The translations under genes were made by a program, and so were the position numbers. Shown piece after piece: positions 30,000 through 36,777 of a stretch of DNA of 39,369 bases. Origin of the DNA: Clostridia bacterium. GTDB taxonomy: Bacteria > Bacillota > Clostridia > Christensenellales > Aristaeellaceae. Under the pieces are notes generated by a model. It saw only the letters and a program-made list of their open reading frames with translations. It was not told the origin of the DNA and ran no database searches. The stretch lies in NCBI GenBank assembly GCA_030529995.1, contig JAUMVT010000016.1:1-39369 (forward strand). Reading direction: 5' to 3'. The first letter of the stretch is position 1; each line of letters begins with the position of its first letter.

Positions 30000-31502
30000 A
30001 TGAACAACGTTGAACGCAAAAAGAAAAAATCCATCAGGCATGCCCAGCTACTGACCCTTCTCTTCGCCCTTGTGCTGCTGGCAGGGAGCATCACCCTCTA
30101 CCATGTGCTGAATCAGGAAAGCACGGTGGAAGTGCCTGAAAACGAGAACACCGGCGGAACCATTGCCGCAAAGGAAAGTACAGAGGTGCAGCATGTGCAG
30201 CTGACCCTGCGCAGCGGTGAAAGCTGGGGCATGACCCGGCAGGACGACGGTACCTACCTGATGGACGGAGACGGCTGGACAGTGGACACAGATGCTGCCG
30301 ATGACTTGCTGCTGGTAACCGCCACCGTCTCCTATGAGGATGTGTTGACGGAGGATCCTGCGGACTATCAGGATCACCTTGCGGACTTCGGGCTGGACAA
30401 TCCCACTGTCATTGCCGATGTTACCTACTCGGACGGGCAGTCCGTCACCATGCGCATCGGCAATGCCAGTGAGGATACGGATGATGCCTGGTACTACATG
30501 ACCATTGACGGAGATGATCGACTGCTGACCGTTGCCAGCGGCACAGTCACCGAGCTGAGCCGTGAAAAGGCACTGATGCACACGGTGGTTCAGCCCACGC
30601 TGCACAAGGCTCGGATGGACGACATTACCTTTGCCGATGGGGAAGGGAATCCCATTCTTCACTGGCAGCTGCAGGGGAATATCACCGACAGCGATGCATC
30701 CTCCGCATGGCAAATGGTCTATCCCTGGCAATACCCTGCGGATGAGGATGCCATGACCAACCTGCGCACCAACCTGAGCAATCTTCGGCTGGGTGCTTAC
30801 GTGGGAGAAGCTACGGCAGAGAACCTGACCGCCTACGGCTTTGACAGTCCCCGGTTTATCCTGACCATTCATCAGGCTGCCGGTACCACCAATGTGACCG
30901 ATGATGACGGAGCGGTAACCCAGAAGGATTGGCCGGAAAGTACCTTCACCCTCACCGTGGGCGATGCAAAGAACGATAATGTGGATTACGTTCTAACCGA
31001 CGGCAGCATCTACATCACCAGTCATTTCTCCCTGAACGTTTTCATGAGCATGGAAACCCTGAGCACCATCAGCCGGTATCCGGTGCTGACCGCTGCCGGC
31101 AACCTGAAAAGCCTGACCATCGTCGATGAAAGCGGCGAAACCGTCTACACCATTACCAGAGAGGCTCGGGTTACGGAAAACAATGAGCTGGAAACGGACA
31201 GCGACGGCAACACCGTGTATGATGTGACCTGCACGAAAAATGGCAGTGAGATCAGCTACGATGCTTTCGAGGCTGCCTACATCCGCATGGAAACAGCCAC
31301 CATTTCCGGCAGGCTGCCGGACGGCTGGTCCTCCACGGAGAATGCACGGGTCACCATGACCTTTGTCTCCAGCCAGGGACGTACCCATGTGATTCGCCTC
31401 ATCCCCTATGATGCGCTCCATGACGCCTTGGAACTGGACGGATGCAGCCTGTTCTATATCATCCGGGATGGCCTAGCGCTGAATTTGGAAACGGAGCAAT
31501 GA
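30000..31502 (+). CDS. DUF4340 domain protein of the ABC exporter cluster
   Basis: A 500-residue protein with an N-terminal anchor (AQLLTLLFALVLLAGSITLY) and an outside-facing remainder that fits DUF4340: an early GLDNPTVIADVTYSDGQ block with the matching second copy GFDSPRFILTIHQAAGTTNV, each followed by a GxxxxDDxxYY-like or VDYVLTDG segment. DUF4340 genes regularly follow GldAFG-like genes. It closes the operon, with a terminator 12 nt after the stop. Confidence 0.86.
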   Translation: MNNVERKKKKSIRHAQLLTLLFALVLLAGSITLYHVLNQESTVEVPENENTGGTIAAKESTEVQHVQLTLRSGESWGMTRQDDGTYLMDGDGWTVDTDAADDLLLVTATVSYEDVLTEDPADYQDHLADFGLDNPTVIADVTYSDGQSVTMRIGNASEDTDDAWYYMTIDGDDRLLTVASGTVTELSREKALMHTVVQPTLHKARMDDITFADGEGNPILHWQLQGNITDSDASSAWQMVYPWQYPADEDAMTNLRTNLSNLRLGAYVGEATAENLTAYGFDSPRFILTIHQAAGTTNVTDDDGAVTQKDWPESTFTLTVGDAKNDNVDYVLTDGSIYITSHFSLNVFMSMETLSTISRYPVLTAAGNLKSLTIVDESGETVYTITREARVTENNELETDSDGNTVYDVTCTKNGSEISYDAFEAAYIRMETATISGRLPDGWSSTENARVTMTFVSSQGRTHVIRLIPYDALHDALELDGCSLFYIIRDGLALNLETEQ

Positions 31503-31513
31503 AAGAACGATCG

Positions 31514-31556
31514 AAAATCGCCGGGAAAGATCTTCATGACCTTTCCCGGCGATTTT
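31514..31556. terminator. terminator hairpin between convergent genes
   Basis: A perfect 16-bp stem (AAAATCGCCGGGAAAG at 31514-31529 with its complement at 31541-31556) and an 11-nt loop. The stem ends in A/T pairs on both sides, so it can end transcription from either direction. Confidence 0.85.
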
Positions 31557-31588
31557 GCATGATATTACATTTTTCTTTCCGGCAGGTT

Positions 31589-32164
31589 TTAGATCCACCA
31601 AGCCTTTGTTTTTGCATCCAAGGAGAAACTGTCATGAACGAACTTGATGATATTGTCTTGGAGATCATTCATAAACTTCGGGTCATGATCAATCTGCTCA
31701 CGCAGCGCCGCAACGAAGTCGCTGTGGTCTACGGTACGGACAACCATGCCATGTTCAAAAACGAGCTCTTTCACTTCTTCATACGCCCAAGCACGTTGGA
31801 ATCCCATATGAATATAGTACCGATTGATAAACCCTCTTCCAAGAACCAAACTTCCATCATAATCAACCAGCTGATTTAAGCCCTTATAGAGTTTCATGGA
31901 ACCACCACCCACAGGGTCGTTCTGAGGTGTCACACCACGAAACACAGGATAGCAATCATCGCCGCAGTAGATGTGAAGCTTATCCAGCATCAACTGTTTG
32001 GACGTCACCTTGTAATCACACCAATATCCACGCCAGCATGCGGTATGCGGAGCCGTCGGATGAAAGCCATAGTCACTGGGATCAAAAGTGACCGGAGCAG
32101 ACATTGCAATGATTTCATACTTCTTGCCGGAGACCTTGTATTCATCAGCAATTTGAGCTGTCAT
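31589..32164 (-). CDS. hypothetical protein (191 aa)
   Basis: A soluble protein with an aromatic N-terminal domain (GFHPTAPHTACWRGYWCDYK, then YCGDDCYPVF) and a C-terminal helical part rich in charge. The start is the ATG at 32164; a GTG two codons earlier is closer to the AAGGAGG site and is also possible. I recognise no named family. The gene is poorer in G+C than the genes around it and stands alone between a convergent terminator and the fumarase operon, which may mean it came by transfer. Confidence 0.7.
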   Translation of the reverse strand: MTAQIADEYKVSGKKYEIIAMSAPVTFDPSDYGFHPTAPHTACWRGYWCDYKVTSKQLMLDKLHIYCGDDCYPVFRGVTPQNDPVGGGSMKLYKGLNQLVDYDGSLVLGRGFINRYYIHMGFQRAWAYEEVKELVFEHGMVVRTVDHSDFVAALREQIDHDPKFMNDLQDNIIKFVHDSFSLDAKTKAWWI

Positions 32165-32261
32165 TGTCACATCATCCTCCTTGTCCATGAATACGCAATC
32201 CTTATGTGTATATAATTCGACGCCCAGCCCCTATTTTCCTTCGGAAGAAGGCAAATAAGCA

Positions 32262-32816
32262 TCATTTACTTTCCTTCAGATATTCCTCCTGCCCCAGTCG
32301 GAATGCATCCTGCCCGCAGCAGTCCGCTGCCACCACCAAGGGAAGATCCTTCAGGGTCAGCCGCTTAATGGATTCGGGGCCCAGATCCTCCCAGGCGATG
32401 ACCTGACAGTCCGTCACACACTGAGCCATCAGTGCCGCCGCTCCGCCCACGGCCGCAAAATAGACCGCCGGATACTGCTGCATGGCCTGCATAACTTTTT
32501 CGCCACGCATGCCCTTGCCGATCATCCCCTTGAGTCCCAGGGAAAGCAGAGTAGGCGTGGATGCATCCATCCGGGTGGAGGTGGTTGGCCCAATGGAGCC
32601 CACCGGTTTGCCGGGGGGCGTAGGCGTAGGCCCTGCATAGTAGATGACCTGTCCTTCCAGCGGCAGAGGCAAAGGCCTTCCTGCCTTGATCAGCTCCATC
32701 ATCCGCAAATGAGCGGCGTCTCTGGCCGTATATACCACGCCGCTGAGCAGCACATGATCCCCTGCATGGAGGGAGCGGACGGTTGCTTCATCCAAGGGTG
32801 TTGTCAGGTGTTTCAC
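32262..32816 (-). CDS. fumarate hydratase class I, beta subunit
   Basis: C-terminal half of a two-subunit iron-sulfur fumarase (or L(+)-tartrate dehydratase): fumarate plus water gives L-malate. LSGVVYTARDAAHLRM, YYAGPTP and GSIGPTTSTRMD are the family's core, and GKGMRGEKVM follows. The start is GTG after GGAGGAGAG. It lies 18 nt after the alpha subunit gene, the usual order. The choice between fumarase and tartrate dehydratase cannot be made by sequence alone; fumarase is likelier in a fermenting anaerobe. Confidence 0.92.
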   Translation of the reverse strand: MKHLTTPLDEATVRSLHAGDHVLLSGVVYTARDAAHLRMMELIKAGRPLPLPLEGQVIYYAGPTPTPPGKPVGSIGPTTSTRMDASTPTLLSLGLKGMIGKGMRGEKVMQAMQQYPAVYFAAVGGAAALMAQCVTDCQVIAWEDLGPESIKRLTLKDLPLVVAADCCGQDAFRLGQEEYLKESK

Positions 32817-32834
32817 TGTATAGCTCTCCTCCCC

Positions 32835-33674
32835 TTACAGCGTAGCCGTTTGATGACGGGTTACGTGACAGCTTACGTTCACGGCAACCGGCAGGCCTGC
32901 AATGTGGGTGGCGCCGGTCAGCACATGAAGCCCGAGGCAGGTGGTTTTGCCACCAAGACCTTGAGGCCCGATGCCTGTTGCATTCACCATTTGCAGCAGT
33001 TCATCCTCCAAGGCGGCATAGTAAGGATCGACGTTGTGCTGCCCCAGAGGAACCATCAGGGCTCGCTTGGCCAGCAGAGCAACCCCTTCAAAGTCGCTGC
33101 CGATGCCGATGCCCAGCACCATGGGCGGACAGGGATTTGCTCCTGCTTTCTTCACTGTTTCCAGCACAAAGTCTTTCACACCATCAACCCCCTGAGCAGG
33201 AGTCAGCATGGTCAGGCGGCTCATGTTTTCACTGCCGAAGCCCTTGGGTGCTACCGTCAGGGTGACCCGATTCCCCGGCACAAGCCGGGTGTGAATGACG
33301 GCCGGGGTGTTGTCCCCGGTATTGACCCGGCGCAGTGGATCCCCCACCACGCTTTTGCGCAGCAGACCATCCGTGTACCCGGCACGCACGCCGGCATTGA
33401 CCGCCTGCTCAAAGTCGCCGTCAATATGCACGTCCTGACCAATGTCCGCAAACACCACCGCCATGCCTGTATCCTGGCAAATGGGCATTTGGGTGTCTCT
33501 GGCAATCTGCTGATTTTCCTTCAATAATTGCAGCAGTTCCCTGCCAGCGGCATAGGGCTCTTCATCCGCCGCTTTGCAAAGGGCACAGGTTACATCCTCC
33601 GGCAGGTTCCGGTTTGCTTCTACGCACAGCCGGGCAATGGTTTCGGTAATCATTGAAGATGGAATCACTCGCAT
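32835..33674 (-). CDS. fumarate hydratase class I, alpha subunit
   Basis: Carries the oxygen-sensitive 4Fe-4S cluster. Candidate ligands are Cys66 (PICQDTG), Cys182 (NPCPP) and Cys269 (NVSCHVTR). GIGIGSDFEGVALLAKRAL and GPQGLGGKTT are conserved blocks. The ATG follows GGAGGGG and the gene begins 10 nt before the end of rsmI, so it is coupled to the upstream operon. 279 residues, the normal length. An enzyme of this class suits the anaerobic host. Confidence 0.94.
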   Translation of the reverse strand: MRVIPSSMITETIARLCVEANRNLPEDVTCALCKAADEEPYAAGRELLQLLKENQQIARDTQMPICQDTGMAVVFADIGQDVHIDGDFEQAVNAGVRAGYTDGLLRKSVVGDPLRRVNTGDNTPAVIHTRLVPGNRVTLTVAPKGFGSENMSRLTMLTPAQGVDGVKDFVLETVKKAGANPCPPMVLGIGIGSDFEGVALLAKRALMVPLGQHNVDPYYAALEDELLQMVNATGIGPQGLGGKTTCLGLHVLTGATHIAGLPVAVNVSCHVTRHQTATL

Positions 33675-34540
33675 GTTGCTTCCCCTCCGTCCAGCAGTCG
33701 TTTGAGGCGCAGCGCCGCCGCCTTCACGGCATTCTTCTTTTCCCCCTGCAGCACCAGCTCGCTTTGAGCATCCCGCAGAGTCAGCCCCTCCAGCAGCAGA
33801 TCCGTCAGCCTTGCCTCCAGCGACACATCTGCCGCGGCCGCTTTTTCTTCCGGCAGAGTCACATTGTGGAGATCCATCACCAGGCAGTATTCGCCCTTCT
33901 GCGCCTTTGGGTCAGCCTGCAGCATGGTCAGCACCTGATCTGCCGTGCCACGAATGGTTTTTTCATGCAGCTTGGTCAGGTCACAGCTGAGGGACAGCAT
34001 GACCCCGGGCAGGGTGTCCGCAATCACGTCCACCAGTTCAATCACCCGGTAAGGGGATTCATGCGACACCGCAATCTTGGGCCCTTTGGCGATTTGCAGC
34101 AGCTTTTCCCGAAGATCCTTCTTTTCCCGGGGCAGGAAGCCGTAAAAAGCGAACTCTCTGGTGTCAAATCCACTGACGGACAAGGCGGACACCGCCGCAC
34201 AGCAGCCGGGAATGGGGATCACATCAATCCCCCGCTCCACCGCCGCATGGACAAGACCGTATCCCGGGTCGGACACACAGGGCGTGCCTGCATCCGTGGT
34301 AATGGCCACGTCAATGCCTTCCGCCAGCATTTTGTCTGCCAGCCAAGTGCCTTTGGTGTCTTCATTGTGCTGATGGCAGCTGGTCAAAGGGGTGTGAATG
34401 TCAAACACGTGGCAAAGCTTCATGGTCACCCGGGTATCTTCCGCAGCAATCAAGGCCACGTTCTTCAGCGTCTCAATGGCACGGGGCGGAAAATCTTCCA
34501 GATTGCCGATGGGGGTTGCCACGACGTACAAGGTAGGCAT
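33665..34540 (-). CDS. rsmI: 16S rRNA (cytidine-1402 2'-O)-methyltransferase
   Basis: Adds the 2'-O-methyl of m4Cm1402 in 16S rRNA. The tetrapyrrole-methylase fold shows LYVVATPIGNLEDFPPRAI at the start, AEDTRVTMKL, TDAGTPCVSDPGYGLV and PGCCAAVSALSVSGF, all family signatures. 291 residues. The start shares one base with the stop of rsmH. RsmI and RsmH modify the same nucleotide, so their pairing in one operon is functional. Confidence 0.95.
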   Translation of the reverse strand: MPTLYVVATPIGNLEDFPPRAIETLKNVALIAAEDTRVTMKLCHVFDIHTPLTSCHQHNEDTKGTWLADKMLAEGIDVAITTDAGTPCVSDPGYGLVHAAVERGIDVIPIPGCCAAVSALSVSGFDTREFAFYGFLPREKKDLREKLLQIAKGPKIAVSHESPYRVIELVDVIADTLPGVMLSLSCDLTKLHEKTIRGTADQVLTMLQADPKAQKGEYCLVMDLHNVTLPEEKAAAADVSLEARLTDLLLEGLTLRDAQSELVLQGEKKNAVKAAALRLKRLLDGGEATCE

Positions 34541-35484
34541 CAGCGCACCTCCAGTTTTTCGCACACACGAAGCTTGGCGCTTCGAGCCCTTGGATTCCGT
34601 GCCACTTCCTCCTCAGAAGGGGGAACGGCGCCCTTGGCCAGCACCTTCACCTGTGGTTTCCGTCCGCAGGTGCAGATGGGTGCCTTCGGCGGGCAGATGC
34701 AGGGATTCTGCATCCGCTGGAAGCACCGCTTTACGATTCGATCCTCCAGAGAATGGAACGTAATCACCAGCAGCCTTCCCCCGGGCTTCAGACACTGAAT
34801 CAGGTCGCACAGGGCTTTGTCCAAGGGATCCAGCTCATCATTCACTGCAATGCGGATGGCCTGAAAGGTGCGCCGGGCGGGATGGCCTTCATCCTTACGG
34901 CGAACCGCCTTGGGGATGGCTGCATCCACCGCATGCACCAGGTCAAAGGTGGTGGCCAAGGGCTTCGTCTGCCGATGCTCGCAAATCATATGCGCAATGC
35001 GAGCCGCCCATTTATCTTCCCCATAGTCCCGAATGATGCGGGTCAGTTCCGCCTCGCTGGCCGTGTTGCACAGTTCTGCCGCCGTCATGCCCTGGGTAGG
35101 ATTCATGCGCATGTCCAGCGGCGCATCCTCATGGTAGGAGAAGCCCCGCTCCGCATGATCCAACTGGGGCGAGGAAACACCCAGATCCAGCAATGCGCCG
35201 GTCAACGGAGCGGCTCCGGCCTGTTGAAGCAGCTGCGCCGCATCATGGAAGTTTCCCGACAGGCCGTGGAAATTCGGATACTTTTGCAGCCTGGCCGTTG
35301 CCGCCGCCATGGCCTCCGGATCCCGGTCAATGCCGTAGAGGGTAGCTTCTCCGCCGCATGCCTCCAGAATGGCGTTGCTGTGGCCGCCGCCGCCCAAGGT
35401 ACCGTCGCAGTAAACCCCATGGGGATCCATGGGCATCCACTGCAGTACTTCCTGCAGCAGCACAGGTTCGTGGACAAATTCCAT
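34540..35484 (-). CDS. rsmH: 16S rRNA (cytosine-1402 N4)-methyltransferase
   Basis: Makes the N4-methyl of m4Cm1402. Motifs: HEPVLLQEVL, DGTLGGGGHS (SAM binding), LLDLGVSSPQLDHAERGFSY, RRTFQAIRIAVNDEL and LLVITFHSLEDRIVKR. 314 residues. The start is the ATG at 35484. Here it lies between folC and rsmI, away from the division and cell-wall cluster where it is often found. The CxCxPxAPxCxCG cysteine block near residue 275 is common in Firmicutes members. Confidence 0.96.
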   Translation of the reverse strand: MEFVHEPVLLQEVLQWMPMDPHGVYCDGTLGGGGHSNAILEACGGEATLYGIDRDPEAMAAATARLQKYPNFHGLSGNFHDAAQLLQQAGAAPLTGALLDLGVSSPQLDHAERGFSYHEDAPLDMRMNPTQGMTAAELCNTASEAELTRIIRDYGEDKWAARIAHMICEHRQTKPLATTFDLVHAVDAAIPKAVRRKDEGHPARRTFQAIRIAVNDELDPLDKALCDLIQCLKPGGRLLVITFHSLEDRIVKRCFQRMQNPCICPPKAPICTCGRKPQVKVLAKGAVPPSEEEVARNPRARSAKLRVCEKLEVR

Positions 35485-35511
35485 GCAGGTGTTTCCTTTC
35501 TCTTTCATAAA

Positions 35512-36777
35512 TCAGCTTACAGGCAGCTTCAGCAGGTTTCGAAGACCGCCTGCAAAGTACAAAGAACCGGCCGCAAGGATAATGCCATCCTCCCCGGCAA
35601 GCGCCTCCGCCTGTTTCAAACCTTCTTCAAGGGTAGGGGCAGGAGTTGCTGTCACACCAACCGAGCGCAGATGCATGGCGTACTCTTCCGCATCCATGCT
35701 GCGGGGGCTGTCCGGCGTAACCGTTACGGCAGTGTCCGCCAGCTGTGCCAAGGCTGTCAGCATGTCCGGCTGAAGCTTCTCCGCCAGCACGCCGCTGAGG
35801 AGCACCCGGTGCTTATCCTGCAAATGATGCTGCACAAAGGTCAGCAGTGCTTGAACCCCCTGCGCATTGTGGGCGCCGTCAATCAGGATACGTCCGCACC
35901 ACTCCAGCCTTGCAGGCCACACGGTTGTTTCCAGTCCCCGACGCACGGCTTCCTCCGGCAGGCGGAAACCTTGCTTCCGCAATTCTTCCACCATGGCCAG
36001 TACCGTCATCACGTTGGTTAACTGATGTTCCCCCGGTAAGGCAATGTGTACGTCCTTCCAGGTTTCTTCCAGTTGATAGGTTGCTGTGGAATCATGAGCC
36101 GTGCACGACCAATGAAGCAGCTGTTCCATGGCCAGTTGACGCAGAGGAGCACGCCGCTTCTCAGCCTCCCGGGCAAACACGGCCGCAACACCGTTTTCTG
36201 CCGGATGACACACCACAGGCACATTATCCTTCATGATGCCTGCCTTTTCCCCGGCGATTTTTTCCGCCGTATCCCCAAGGAAGTGCATATGATCCAGCCC
36301 GATGGCCGCAATGCCGCACAGGCAGGGCTGCACCACATTGGTGGGATCCAGCCGTCCCCCAAGGCCTACCTCTACCACGGCCACATCCACCTGTTCACCT
36401 TCAAAAGCGGACAGTGCCAGCGCCGTGCCCATTTCAAAAGGGGTGGGCTGCAAACCTTCGGCAGCCTCCAGCAGGCGGTTGCCGTACAGCTCCATTTCCT
36501 CACCGCTGATGAGTCGCCCGTTCAGGCGGATTCGTTCCTCATACCTTTGCAGAAAGGGAGAAGTGTACAATCCCGTCCGGTAGCCTGCACAGCGCAGAAT
36601 GCTTTCCAGCATGGCACAGGTGCTCCCCTTACCGTTGGTGCCCGCCACGTGAATGACGGGCACCTTGGTTTGGGGGCAAAGCCTGCGCATAAGCTCTTTG
36701 GTATTTTCCAGACCGTTTTTGCTGCCAGTGGCATAGGTGCCGTGAATGGCATCTACCACCTGTGCTGCTGTTTTCAT
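35512..36777 (-). CDS. folC: folylpolyglutamate synthase / dihydrofolate synthase
   Basis: Adds glutamate to folates (and to dihydropteroate). VIHVAGTNGKGSTCAMLESI is the P-loop, TGLYTSPFLQRYEERIRLNG the omega loop, and VAVVEVGLGGRLDPTNVV and CGIAAIGLDHMHFLGDT the core of the Mur-ligase-like domain. RILIDGAHNAQGVQALL marks the C-terminal domain. 421 residues. The ATG overlaps the valS stop as ATGA; valS–folC is a classic Firmicutes pair. Confidence 0.96.
   Translation of the reverse strand: MKTAAQVVDAIHGTYATGSKNGLENTKELMRRLCPQTKVPVIHVAGTNGKGSTCAMLESILRCAGYRTGLYTSPFLQRYEERIRLNGRLISGEEMELYGNRLLEAAEGLQPTPFEMGTALALSAFEGEQVDVAVVEVGLGGRLDPTNVVQPCLCGIAAIGLDHMHFLGDTAEKIAGEKAGIMKDNVPVVCHPAENGVAAVFAREAEKRRAPLRQLAMEQLLHWSCTAHDSTATYQLEETWKDVHIALPGEHQLTNVMTVLAMVEELRKQGFRLPEEAVRRGLETTVWPARLEWCGRILIDGAHNAQGVQALLTFVQHHLQDKHRVLLSGVLAEKLQPDMLTALAQLADTAVTVTPDSPRSMDAEEYAMHLRSVGVTATPAPTLEEGLKQAEALAGEDGIILAAGSLYFAGGLRNLLKLPVS

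Noticed and set aside
32195-32261. TATATAATTC as a -10 box for a plus-strand promoter
   Set aside because: No plus-strand gene follows; the genes on both sides are on the minus strand and no -35 fits.
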